Assembly: GCF_937616625.2 (NCBI RefSeq)
Contig: NC_065576.1
Span: 29,013,128-29,077,127 of the forward strand
Reading direction: 5' to 3'
Length of the DNA: 64,000 bases
DNA from: Mercurialis annua
Taxonomy: Eukaryota; Streptophyta; Magnoliopsida; Malpighiales; Euphorbiaceae
In this document: positions 35,661 to 47,967 of the stretch, one piece after another
Layout: every line of letters starts with the position of its first letter
Position numbering within the stretch: position 1 is the first letter of the stretch
Notes under the pieces: generated by a model
Told to the model about the DNA's origin: nothing
Seen by the model: the letters and a program-made list of their open reading frames with translations, nothing else
Database searches by the model: none
Position numbers and translations under genes: made by a program

Positions 35661-37450
35661 GTTTGTATGCGTTTGGCTTAAATTGCTAAAAAGTTGAAAC
35701 ATTTGGTTTGTTTCATAACCTTTGTAAACATTTTTCTTAAATCGCTAAAAAGGTGAAACGTTTGGATTTGTTTCATAACGTTTTTTAACATTTGGCTTAA
35801 ATAGCTAAAAAGGTGAAAGGTTTGGATTTGTTTTGTAACGTTTATAAACGTTAGGCTTAAATCGCTAAAAAGGTAAAACGTATGGTTTTGTTTCGTACCA
35901 TTTGTAAACGTTCGGCTTAAATCGCTAAAAAGGTGAAACGTTTGGATTTGTTTTGTAACGTTTCTAAACGTTTGGCTTAAATCGCTAAAAAGGTGAAACA
36001 TTTGGATTTGCTTCGTAACATTTGTAAACGTTTGGCTTAAATTGCTAAAAATGTGAAATGTTTGGATTTGTTTTGTAACGTTCTAAACGTTTGGTTTAAA
36101 CTGCTAAAAAGGTGAAACGCTTGGATTTGTTTCGTAACGTTTCGAAACGTTTGGCTTAAATTGCTAAAAAGGTGAAACGTTTTGATTTCTTTCGTAACGT
36201 TTGTTAACGTTTTGTTTTGTTTCATAACATTTATAAACGTTTGGATTTGTTTCATAGTGTTTGGGTTTGGCTTAAATCGCTAACAATGTGAAATGTTTTG
36301 TTTTGTTCCGTAACGTTTGTAATTGTTGGCTTAAATTGCTAAAAAGGTGAAAAGATTGGATTTGTTTCGTAATGTTTGTATGCATTTGGCTTAAATCGCT
36401 AAAAAGTTGAAACATTTGGATCTGTTTCATAACCTTTGTAAACGTTTTTCTTAAATAGCTAAAAAGGTGAAACGTTTGGATTTGTTTCGTAACGTTTGTT
36501 AACATTTGGCTTAAATCGCTAAAAATGTGAAAGGTTTGGATTTGTTTTGTAATGTTTGTAAACGTTAGGCTTAAATCGCTAAAAAGGTAAAACGTATGGT
36601 TTTGTTTCATACCATTTGTAAACGTTCGGCTTAAATCGCTAAAAAAGTGAAACGTTTGGATTTGTTTTGTAACGTTTCTAAATGTTTGGCTTAAATCGTT
36701 AAAAAGGTGAAACTTTTAAATTTTCTTCGTATTATTTGTAAACGTTTAGCTTAAATTGCTAAAAATGTGAAATGTTTGGATTTGTTTTGTAACGTTCTAA
36801 ACGTTTGGTTTAAATTGCTAAAAAGGTGAAACGCTTGGATTTGTTTAGTAACATTTCGAAACGTTTGGCTTAAATTGCTAAAAAGGTGAAACACTTGGAT
36901 TTGTTTCGTAACATTTGTAAATGTTTGGCTTAAATCGCTAGAAAGGGGAAACGTTTGGATTTGTTTCGTAACGTTCGTAGCCGTTGGCTTAAATCGTAAT
37001 AAAGGTGAAACGTTTGGTTTTTGTTTCGTAACTTTTGTAAATGTTCAGCTTAAATCGCTAAAAATGTGAAACGGTTGGTTTTTTTGTAACGTTTAAAACG
37101 TTTTGATTTGTTTGAAACATTTGGATTTGTTTCGTTACGTTTGTGAATGTTTGGCTTCAATCTCTAAAAAGGTAAAACGTTTGGATTTGTTTCACAACGT
37201 TTGTAAACGTTTATCTTAAAACACAAAAAATGGGAAACATTTTGATTTGTTTCGTAACGTTTACAAACGTTTAGTTTTGTTTCATAACGTTTATAAACGT
37301 TTGGCTTAAATCGCTAAAATGGGAAAATGTTTAGTTTTGTTTCGTAACGTTTTGAACGTTTGCTTTTGTTTCGTAACATTCGTAAACGTTTGGCTTAAAT
37401 CGCTAAAAAAGGAAACGTTTGGTTTTGTTTCGTAATGTTTGTAAACGTTT

Positions 37451-38871
37451 GGCTTACAACGCCAAAAAGGGAAATGTTTGGTTTTGTTTCGTAACGTTTG
37501 TGAACGTTTGGACTTTTTTCGTAACGTTTGTAAACGTTTGGCTTAAATCCCTAAAAAGGTCAAACGTTTTGTTTCGTTTCGTAACGTTTGTAAACGTTTG
37601 GCTTAAATCGCTAATAAGCTGAAACGTTTTGATTTTTTTCATAACGTTTGTAAACGTTTGGTTTTGTTTCGTTACATTTATAAACGTTTGGATTTGTTTC
37701 GTAGTGTTTGTAAACGTTTGGCTTAAATCGCTAAAAATGTGAAATGTTTTGTTTTGTTCCGTAATGTTTGTAAACGTTTGGCTTAAATTGCTAAAAATGT
37801 GAAATGATTGGATTTGTTTCGTAACGTTTGTAAACGTTTGGCTTAAATCGCTAAAAAGCTGAAACATTTGGATTTGTTTCGTAAAATTTGTAAACATTTG
37901 GCTTAAATCGCTAAAAAGGTGAAAGGTTTGGATTTGTTTTGTAATGTTTTTAAACGTTAGGCTTAAATCGCTAAAAAGGTAAAACGTATGGTTTTGTTTC
38001 GTACCATTTGTAAACGTTCGGCTTAAATCGCTACAAAGGTGAAACGTTTGAATTTATTTTGTAACGTTTCTAAATGTTTGGCTTAAATCGTTAAAAAGGT
38101 GAAACTTTTGGATTGGCTTCGTAACATTTGTAAACGTTTTGGCTTAAATTGCTAAAAATGTGAAATGTTTGGATTTGTTTTGTAACGTTCTAAAACTGTG
38201 GTTTAAATTGCTAAAAAGGTGAAACGCTTGGATTTGTTTCGTAAAGTTTCTAAACGTTTGGCTTAAATTGCTAAAAAGGTGAAACACTTGGATTTGTTTC
38301 GTAACATTTGTAAATTTTTGGCTTAAAATGCTAGAAGGGAAACGTTTGGATTTGTTTTGTAACGTTCGTAAACGTTTGCTTAAATCGCTAAAAAGATGAA
38401 ACGTTTGGTTTTGGTTTCGTAACCTTTGTAAATGTTCAGCTTAAATCGCTAAAAAGGTGAAACGGTTGGTTTTTTTTGTAACGTTTATAACGTTTGGATT
38501 TGTTTGAAACATTTGGATTTGTTTCGTTACGTTTGTGAACGTTTGGCTTTAATCTCTAAAAAGGTGAATGTTTTTATTTGTTTCACAACATTTGTAGACG
38601 TTTATCTTAAATCACAAAAAATGTGAAACGTTTGGATTTGTTTCGTAACGTTTACACACGTTTAGTTTTGTTTCATAGCGTTTATAAACGTTTGGCTTAA
38701 ATCGCTAAAATGGGAAAATGTTTGGTTTTGTTTCGTATCGTTTGTAAACGTTTGGATTTGTTTCGTAACGTTTTGAACGTTTTCTTTTATTTCGTAACAT
38801 TTGTAAACGTCTGGCTTAAATCGCTAAAAAGGGAAACGTTTGGTTTTGTTTCGCAATGTTTGTAAACGTTT
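37451..38871 (+). repeat. Higher-order repeat type P, copy 1 (1,421 bp)
   Basis: Runs from GGCTTACAACGCC to the next such marker. The ACGTATGG marker lies at offset 533. The following two units are close copies in the same order. Confidence 0.88.
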
Positions 38872-40290
38872 GGCTTACAACGCCAAAAGGGAAATGTTTG
38901 GTTTTGTTTCGTAACGTTTGTAAACGTTTGGACTTTTTTCGTAACGTTTGTAAACGTTTGGCCTAAATCCCTAAAAAGGTCAAACGTTTTGTTTCGTTTC
39001 GTAACGTTTGTAAACGTTAGGCTTAAATCGCTAATACGCTGAAACGTTTTGATTTCTTTCGTAACGTTTGTAAACGTTTGGTTTTGTTTCGTTACATTTA
39101 TAAACGTTTGGATTTGTTTCGTAGTGTTTGTAAACGTTTGGCTTAAATCGCTAAAAATGTGAAATGTTTTGTTTTGTTCCGTAATGTTTGTAAACGTTTG
39201 GCTTAAATTGCTAAAATGTGAAATGATTGGATTTCTTTCGTAACGTTTGTAAACGTTTGGCTTAAATCGCTAAAAAGCTGAAACATTTGGATTTGTTTCG
39301 TAAAATTTGTAAACATTTGGCTTAAATCGTTAAAAAGGTGAAAGGTTTGGATTTGTTTGTAACGTTTTTAAACGTTAGGCTTAAATCGCTAAAAAGGTAA
39401 AACGTATGGTTTTGTTTCGTACCATTTGTAAACGTTCGGCTTAAATCGCTAAAAAGGTGAAACGTTTGGATTTATTTTGTAACGTTTCTAAATGTTTGGC
39501 TTATATCGTTAAAAAGGTGAAACTTTTGGATTGGCTTCGTAACATTTGTAAACGTTTTGGCTTAAATTGCTAAAAATGTGAAATGTTTGGATTTGTTTTG
39601 TAACGTTCTAAACCTGTGCTTTAAATTGCTAAAAAGGTGAAACGCTTGGATTTGTTTCGTAACGTTTCTAAACGTTTGGCTTAAATTGCTAAAAAGGTGA
39701 AACACTTGGATTTGTTTCGTAACATTTGTAAATTTTTGGCTTAAAATGCTAGAAGGGAAACGTTTGGATTTGTTTTGTAACGTTCGTAAATGTTTGGCTT
39801 AAATCGCTAAAAAGATGAAACGTTTGGTTTTTGTTTCGTAACCTTTGTAAATGTTCAGCTTAAATCGCTAAAAAGGTGAAACGGTTGGTTTTTTTTGTAA
39901 CGTTTATAACGTTTGGATTTGTTTGAAACATTTGGATTTATTTAGTTACGTTTGTGAACGTTTGGCTTCAATCTCTAAAAAGGTGAATGTTTTTATTTGT
40001 TTCACAACATTTGTAAACGTTTATCTTAAATCACAAAAAATGTGAAATGTTTGGATTTATTTCGTAACGTTTACACACGTTTAGTTTTGTTTCATAGCGT
40101 TTATAAACGTTTGGCTTAAATCGCTAAAATGGGAAAATGTTTAATTTAGTTTCGTATCGTTTGTAAACGTTTGGATTTGTTTCTCAAAGTTTTGAACGTT
40201 TTCTTTTATTTCGTAACATTTGTAAACGTCTGGCTTAAATCGCTAAAAAGGGAAACGTTTGGTTTTGTTTCGTAATGTTTGTAAACGTTT
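38872..40290 (+). repeat. Higher-order repeat type P, copy 2 (1,419 bp)
   Basis: The ACGTATGG marker lies at offset 530. It shares unit-specific variants with copy 3, for example AACCTGTGSTTTAAATTG near 39612 and 41033. Confidence 0.88.
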
Positions 40291-41707
40291 GGCTTACAAC
40301 GCTAAAAAGGGAAATGTTTGGTTTTGTTTCGTAACGTTTGTAAACGTTTGGACTTTTTTCCTAACGTTTGTAAACGTTTGGCTTAAATCCCTAAAAAGGT
40401 CAAACGTTTTGTTTCGTTTCGTAACGTTTGTAAACGTTAGGCTTAAATCGCTAATAAGCTGAAACGTTTTGATTTCTTTCGTAACGTTTGTAAACGTTTG
40501 GTTTTGTTTCGTTACATTTATAAACGTTTGGGATTTGTTTCGTAGTGTTTGTAAACGTTTGGCTTAAATCGCTAAAAATGTGAAATGTTTTGTTTTGTTC
40601 CGTAATGTTTGTAAACGTTTGGCTTAAATTGCTAAAAATGTGAAATGATTGGATTTCTTTCGTAACGTTTGTAAACGTTTGGCTTAAATCGCTAAAAAGC
40701 TGAAACATTTGGATTTGTTTCGTAAAATTTATAAACATTTGGCTTAAATCGCTAAAAAGGTGAAAGGTTTGGATTTGTTTTGTAACGTTTTTAAACGTTA
40801 GGCTTAAATCGCTAAAAAGGTAAAACGTATGGTTTTGTTTCGTACCATTTGTAAACGTTCGGCTTAAATCAAAGGTGAAACGTTTGGATTTATTTTTTAT
40901 CGTTTCTAAACGTTTGGCTTAAATCTTTAAAAAGGTGAAACTTTTGGATTTGCTTCGTAACATTTGTAAACGTTTTGCCTTAAATTGCTAAAAATGTGAA
41001 ATGTTTGGATTTGTTTTGTAACGTTCTAAACCTGTGGTTTAAATTGCTAAAAAGGTGAAACGCTTGGATTTGTTTCGTAGCGTTTCTAAACATTTGGCTT
41101 AAATTGCTAAAAAGGTGAAACACTTGGATTTGTTTCGTAACATTTGTAAATTTTTGGCTTATATTGCTAGAAGGGAAAGTTTTGGATTTGTTTCGTAACG
41201 TTCGTAAACGTTTGGCTTAAATCGCTAAAAAGGTGAAACGTTTGGTTTTTGTTTCGTAACCTTTGTAAATGTTCAGCTTAAATCGCTAAAAAGGTGAAAC
41301 AGTTGGTTTTTTTTGTAACGTTTATAACGTTTGGATTTGTTTGAAACATTTGGATTTGTTTCGTTACGTTTGTGAACGTTTGCTTCAATCTCTAAAAAGG
41401 TGAATGTTTTGATTTGTTTCACAACATTTGTAAACGTTTATCTTAAATCACAAAAAATGTGAAACGTTTGGATTTGTTTCGTAACGTTTACAAACGTTTA
41501 GTTTTGTTTCATAACGTTTATAAACGTTTGGCTTAAATCGCTAAAATGGGAAAATGTTTGGTTTGGTTTTGTATCGTTTGTAAACGTTTGGATTTGTTTC
41601 ATAACGTTTTGAACGTTTTCTTTTGTTTCGTAACATTTGCAAACGTCTGGCTTAAATCGCTAAAAAGGGAAACGTTTGGTTTTATTTCGTAATTTTTGTA
41701 AACGTTT
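40291..41707 (+). repeat. Higher-order repeat type P, copy 3 (1,417 bp)
   Basis: The ACGTATGG marker lies at offset 534. The next marker, at 41708, opens a type Q unit instead of another type P unit. Confidence 0.88.
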
Positions 41708-43085
41708 GGCTTACAACGCTAAAAAGGGAAATGTTTGGTTTTGTTTCGTAACGTTTGTAAACGTTCGGACTTTTTTCGTAACGTTTGTAAACGTTTGGCT
41801 TAAATCGCTAAAAAGGTCAAACGTTTTTTTTTGTTTCGTAACGTTTATAAACGTTTGGCTTAAATCTCTAATAAGCTGAAACGTTTTGATTTCTTTCCTA
41901 ACGTTTGTAAATGTTTGGATTTGTTTCGTAACATTTATAAACATTTGGATTTGTTTCGTAGTGTTTGTAAACGTTTGGCTTAAATCGCTAAAAATGTGAA
42001 ATTTTTTCTTTTGTTCCGTAACGTTTGTAAACGTTTGGCTTAAATTGCTAAAAAGATAAAATGATTGGATTTGTTTCGTAACTTTTGTAAACGTTTGGCT
42101 TAAATCGCTAAAAAGCTGAAACATTTGGATTTGTTTCGTAACATTTGTAAACGTTTGGCTTATATTGCTAAAAAGGTGAAACAATTGGATTTTTTCGTAA
42201 TGTTTGTATACGTTTGACTTTGTTTCGTAACGTTTGTAAACGTTTGGCTTAAATTGTTAAAAAGGTGATACGTTTGGATTTGTTTCGTAACGTTTTCAAC
42301 ATTTGGATTTGTTTCGAAACTTTTGGATTTGTTTCTCAACGTTTGTAAAAGTTTGACTTCAATCACTAGAATGGTGAAACGTTTGGATTTGTTTCGTCAC
42401 GTTTGTAAACATTTGGCTTAAATCGCTAAAAAGGTGAAACGTTTGGATTTGTTTCGTAACGTTTGTAAACGTTTGGCATAAATTGCTAAAAACGTGAAAC
42501 GTTTGGATTTGTTTCGTAAAATTTGTAAACGTTTGGCTTAAATCGCTAAAAAGGTTAAACGTTTGGATTTGTTTCAAAACGTTTGTAAACGTTCGGCATA
42601 AACCGCTATAAAGGTGAAAAATTTGGATTTGTTTTGTAATATTTGTGAACGTTTGGCTTAAATCTCTAAAATGGGCAAACGTTTGAATTTGTTTCGTAAC
42701 GTTTGTAAACGTTTTGCTTAAATCGCAAAAAATGTGAAACGTTTGATTTTGTTTCATAACGTTTGTAAACATTCGGCTTAATGTGCTAAAAAGGGTTTAT
42801 GTTTGGATTTGTTTTGTAACGTTTGGCTTAAATTGCTAAAAAGGTGAACGCTTGGATTTGTTTCATAACGTTTGGCTTAAATTGCTAAAAGAGTGAAACA
42901 CTTGGATTGGGTTCGTAAAGTTTGTAAACGTTTGGTTCGTAACGTTTAAAATGTTATAAAACAAAACCAAACGCTTGCATTTGGTTCGTAACGTTTAAAA
43001 TGTTATAAAACAAAACCAAACGCTTGGCTTAAATCGCTAAAAATGTGAAACGCTTCGATTTGTTTCGTAATGTTTGTATGAGTTT
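41708..43085 (+). repeat. Higher-order repeat type Q, copy 2
   Basis: GTTTCGAAACTTTTGG lies at offset 603 as in copies 1 and 3, but TGTGCTAAAAAGGGTTTATG is at 1074, exactly 60 bp nearer, so one monomer is missing. The inverted tag is present twice in tandem (about 42927-43024). Confidence 0.85.
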
Positions 43086-45851
43086 GGCTTAAATCGCTAA
43101 AAAGTGAAACATTTGGATTTGTTTCATAACCTTTGTAAACATTTTTCTTAAATCGCTAAAAAGGTGAAACGTTTGGATTTGTTTCGTAACATTTGTTAAC
43201 ATTTGGCATAAATCGCTAAAAAGGTGAAAGGTTTGGTTTTGTTTTGTAACGTTTGTAAACGTTAGGCTTAAATCGCTAAAAAGGGAAAATGTATGGTTTT
43301 GTTTCGTACCATTTGTAAACGTTCGGCTTAAATCGCTAAAAAGGTGAAACGTTTGGATTTGTTTTGTAACGTTTCTAAACGTTTGGCTTAAATCGCTAAA
43401 AAGGTGAAACTTTTGGATTTGCTTCGTAAAATTTGTAACCGTTTGGCTTAAATTGCTAAAAATGTGAAATGCTTGGATTTGGTTTGTAACATTCTAAACG
43501 TTTGGTTTAAATTGCTAAAAAGGTGAAACGCTTGGATTTGTTTCGTAACGTTTCGAAACGTTTGGCTTAAATTGCTAAAAAGGTGAAACGTTTTGATTTC
43601 TTTCGTAACGTTTGTAAACGTTTGGTTTTGTTTCGTAACATTTATAAACGTTTGGATTTATTTCGTAGTGTTTGTAAACGTTTGGCTTAAATCGCTAAAA
43701 ATGTGAAATGTTTTGTTTTATTCCGTAACGTTTGTAATTGTTGGCTTAAATTGCTAAAAAGGTGAAATGATTGGATTTGTTTCGTAACGTTTGTAAGCGT
43801 TTGGCTTAAATCGCTAAAAAGCTGAAACATTTGGATTTGTTTTGTAACATTTGTAAACGTTTGGCTTAAATTGCTAAAAAGGTGAAACACTTGGATTTTT
43901 TTCGTACTGTTTGTATGCGTTTGACTTAAATCGCTAAAAAGATGAAACATTTGGATTTGTTTCATAACCTTTGTAAACGTTTTTCTTAAATCGCTAAAAA
44001 GGTGAAACGTTTGGATTTGTTTCGTAACGTTTGTTAACATTTGGCTTAAATCGCTAAAAAGGTGAAAGGTTTGGATTTGTTTTGTAACGTTTGTAAACGT
44101 TAGGCTTAAATCGCTAAAAAGGTAAAACGTATGGTTTTGTTTCGTACCATTTGTAAACGTTCGACTTAAATCGCTAAAAATGTGAAACGTTTGGATTTGT
44201 TTTGTAACGTTTCTAAACGTTTGGCTTAAATCGTTAAAAAGGTGAAACTTTTGGATTTGCTTCGTAACATCTGTAAACGTTTGGCTTAAACTGCTAAAAA
44301 TATGAAATGTTTGGATATGTTTTGTAACGTTCTAAACGTTTGGTTTAAATTGCTAAAAAGGTGAAACGCTTGTATTTGTTTAGTAACATTTCTAAACGTT
44401 TGGCTTAAATTGCTAAATAGGTGAAACACTTTGATTTGTTTCGTAACATTTATAAATGTTTGTCTTAAATCGCTAGAAAGGGGAAACGTTTGGATTTGTT
44501 TCGTAACGTTCGTAAACGTTTGGCTTAAATCGCTAAAAAGGTGAAATGTTTGGTTTTTGTTTCGTAACCTTTGTAAATGTTCAGCTTAAATCGCTAAAAA
44601 GGTTTGGATTTGTTTGAAACATTTGGATTTGTTTCGTTACGTTTGTGAACGTTTGGCTACAATCTCTAAAAAGGTGAAACGTTTGGATTTGTTTCACAAC
44701 ATTTGTAAACGTTTATCTTAAAACAGAAAAAATATGAAACATTTGGATTTGTTTCGTAACGTTTACAAACGTTTAGTTTTGTTTAATAACGTTTATAAAC
44801 GTTTGGCTTAAATCGCTAAAATGGGAAAATGTTTGGTTTTGTTTCGTAACGTTTGTAAACGTTTGGCTTAAATTGCTAAAAAGGTGAAATGATTGGATTT
44901 GTTTCGTAACGTTTGTAAACTTTTGGCTTAAATCGCTAAAAAGGTGAAACATTTGGATTTGTTTCGTAACATTTGTAAACATTTGGCTTAAATCGCTAAA
45001 AAGGTGAAAAGTTTGGATTTGTTTTGTAACGTTTTTAAACGTTAGGCTTAAATCGCTAAAAAGGTAAAACGTATGGTTTTGTTTCATACCATTTGTAAAC
45101 GTTCGGCTTAAATCGCTAAAAAGGTGAAACGTTTGGATTTATTTTGTAACGTTTCTAAACGTTTGGCTTAAATCGCTAAAAAGGTGAAACTTTTGGATTT
45201 GCTTCGTAACATTTGTAAACGTTTGGCTTAAATTGCTAAAAATGTGAAATGTTTGGATTTGTTTCGTAACGTTCTAAACGTTTGTTTTAAATTGCTAAAA
45301 AGGTAAAACGCTTGGATTTGTTTCATAACGTTTCTAAACGTTTGGCTTAAATTGCTAAAATGGTGAAACACTTGGATATGTTTCGTAACATTTGTAAATG
45401 TTTGGCTTAAATCGCTAGAAAGGGGAAACGTTTGGATTTGTTTCGTAACGTTCGTAAACGTTTGGCATATTTCGCTAAAAAGGTGAAACGTTTGGTTTTT
45501 GTTTCGCAACCTTTGTAAATGTTCAGCTTAAATCGCTAAAAAGGTGAAACGGTTGGTTTTTTTTCGTAACGTTTAAAACGTTTGGATTTGTTTGAAATAT
45601 TTGAATTTGTTTCGTTACGTTTGTGAATGTTTGTGAACGTTTGTCTTCAATCTCTAAAAAGGTGAAACGTTTGGATTTGTTTCACAACGTTTGTAAACGT
45701 TTATCTTAAATCACAAAAAATGTGAAACGTTTGGATTTATTTCGTAACGTTTACAAACGTTTAGTTTTGTTTCATAACGTTTATAAATGTTTGGCTTAAA
45801 TCGCTAAAAAGGGAAACGTTTGGTTTTGTTTTGTAATGTTTGTAAACGTTT

Positions 45852-47283
45852 GGCTTACAACGCTAAAAAGGGAAATGTTTGGTTTTGTTTCGTAACGTTT
45901 ATAAACGTTTGAATTTTTTTCGTAACGTTTGTAAACGTTTGGCTTAAATCGCTAAAAAGGTCAAACGTTTTGTTTTGTTTCGTAACGTTTATAAACGTTT
46001 GGCTTAAATCGCTAATAAGCTGAAACGTTTTGATTTCTTTCGTAACGTTTGTAAACGTTTGGTTTTGTTTCGTAATATTTATAAACATTTGGATTTGTTT
46101 CGTAGTGTCTGTAAACGTTTGGCTTAAATCGCTAAAAATGTGAAATGTTTCGTTTTGTTTCGTAACGTTTGTGAACGTTTGGCTTAAATTGCTAAAAAGG
46201 TGAAATGATTGGATTTGTTTCCTAACGTTTGTAAACGTTTGGCTTAAATCGCTAAAAAGCTGAAACATTTGGATTTGTTTTGTAACATTTGTAAACGGTT
46301 GGCTTAAATTGCTAAAAAGGTGAAACACTTGGATTTTTTCGTAATGTTTGTATACGTTTGACTCTGTTTCGTAACGTTTGTAAACGTTTGGCTTAAATTG
46401 CTAAAACGGTGATGCGTTTGGATTTGTTTCGTAACGTTTTGAACATTTGGATTTGTTTCGAAACTTTTGGATTTGTTTCGGAACGTTTTCAAAAGTTTGA
46501 CTTCAATCACTAAAATGGTGAAACGTTTCGATTTGTTTTGTCACGTTTGTAACGTTTGGCTTAAATCGCTAAAAAGGTGAAATGTTTGGATTTGTTTCTT
46601 AACGTTTGTAAACGTTTGGCATAAATCGCTAAAAACGGGAAACGTTTGGATTTGTTTCGTAAAGTTTGTAAATGTTTTGCTAAATTCGCTAAAAAGGTTA
46701 AACGTTTAGATTTGTTTCGTAACGTTTGTAAACGTTTGGCTTAAATAGCTAAAAAGGTGAAACATTTGGATTTGTTTCGTCACGTTTGTAAACGTTTGGC
46801 TTAAATCGTTAAAAAGGTAAAACGTTTGGATTTGTTTTGTAATATTTGTGAACGTTTGGCTTAAATCTCTAAAATGAGCAAACATTTGAATTTATTTCGT
46901 AACGTTTGTAAACGTTTTGCTTAAATCGCTAAAAATGTGAAACGTTTGATTTTGTTTCGTAACGTTTGTAAACATTCGACTTAATGTGCTAAAAAGGGTT
47001 TATGTTTTGATTTGTTTTGTAACGTTTGGCTTAAATTGCTAAAAAGGCGAAACGCTTGGATTTGTTTCGTAACGTTTGGCTTAAATTGCTAAAAGAGTGA
47101 AACACTTGGATTTGTTTCGTAAAGTTTGTAAACGTTTGGCTTAAATCGCTAAAAATGTGAAACATTTGCATTTGGTTTGTAACCTTTAAAATGTTATAAA
47201 ACAAAACCAAACGCTTGGCTTAAATCGCTAAAAATGTGAAACGCTTGGATTTGTTTCGTAATGTTTGTATGAGTTTGGCTTAA
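45852..47283 (+). repeat. Higher-order repeat type Q, copy 3
   Basis: Markers at offsets 603 and 1133 match copy 1. It ends with the inverted tag at about 47169-47219 and is cut just beyond by the CACTA fragment. Confidence 0.85.
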
Positions 47284-47293
47284 ATCGCTAAAA

Positions 47294-47967
47294 AGTTGAA
47301 ACAAATATAAAAAATGTTTGTTGTTTTTATTTAAAATAATTATAAAAAAGTTATTAAAAATATTAAGTATAAAAAATAATTAGTATGAAAAAAATATATT
47401 TTATATCGTGGAAGTAAATTGTGAGAGCAAATATTTGTTGCTTTTAGTTATATTTAAATATAATATACATACATATATAACAAGAATATGAGCTGGTTAA
47501 GATGGAGTTACGCGCGGGGGAACTCCAAAGTTAATGAGCTTTGGATGGGAGCAATAGAAGGATGAGTGACCTACTGGGAAGTTGGGAAATTTGCGGGTGG
47601 ATGATAGTGTGTGGTCTATCGCGGGTGGTTGGGTGACAGTGTGTGGTCTATCGCGGGTGGTTGGGTGACAGTGTGTGGTCTATCGCGGGTGGTTGGGTGA
47701 CAGTGTGTGGTCTATCGCGGGTGGTTGGGTTCGGTGGGCTACCGATTAAATAATATTATATTTTATGATTTTAATTAATTTTTTTTATTTTTTAAAAATT
47801 AGCGACGGATTAAAATCCGTCGCTAAAATCCGTCATTAAATTTTTATTAATCTGTCGGTAAATTTTTTTTTTTGTCGCTAAAAATTTTTGCGACCAGCAT
47901 ATTTGCCGACGGATTTGCCGACGGATTTTGGCAATTTCCGTCGCTAAACAGCGAATTTCTAGTAGTG
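47294..47967 (-). mobile_element. CACTA (En/Spm-like) terminal fragment
   Basis: The minus strand from 47967 begins CACTACTAGAAATTCGCTG, a typical plant CACTA terminus. It is followed by subterminal repeats in both orientations (GCGACGGA / TCCGTCGCTAA, CCGACGGATT) at about 47800-47950. The left end at about 47294 does not show the matching CACTA terminus, so only one end remains. The middle has a 32-bp tandem repeat. No transposase frame is seen. The satellite is not continuous across the insertion, since about half a monomer is missing, which points to a rearrangement. Confidence 0.85.
47602..47729 (+). repeat. 32-bp tandem repeat x4 in the CACTA fragment
   Basis: Units begin at 47602, 47634, 47666 and 47698, each containing GTGTGGTCTATCGCGGGTGG. 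Only the first differs (TGATAG in place of TGACAG). Confidence 0.92.

Larger units (their letters stand above)
33178..47293 (+). repeat. 60-bp satellite, main block with higher-order repeats
   Basis: About 14 kb (roughly 235 monomers) in one orientation. Variants recur in order at long periods. The marker GGCTTACAACGC occurs at 37451, 38872, 40291, 41708 and 45852, and as GGCTTACAACCC at 34248. The marker ACGTATGGTTTTGTTTC recurs at least nine times. Runs of 30-bp half-units replace full monomers in places (for example 34095-34185). Minus-strand frames up to 157 codons (34899-35372, 41711-42184, 45855-46328) translate as a 20-residue repeat (core DLSQTFTNVTKQIQ) and recur in frame only because the monomer is 60 bp. 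Confidence 0.95.

Noticed and set aside
34407..46510. Many minus-strand open frames of 60-157 codons with a DLSQTFTNVTKQIQ-type repeat (also 12320-12916, 15457-15750, 18906-19738).
   Set aside because: They are the 60-bp satellite read in its one stop-free frame. They start and stop at random monomer mutations and have no unique sequence.
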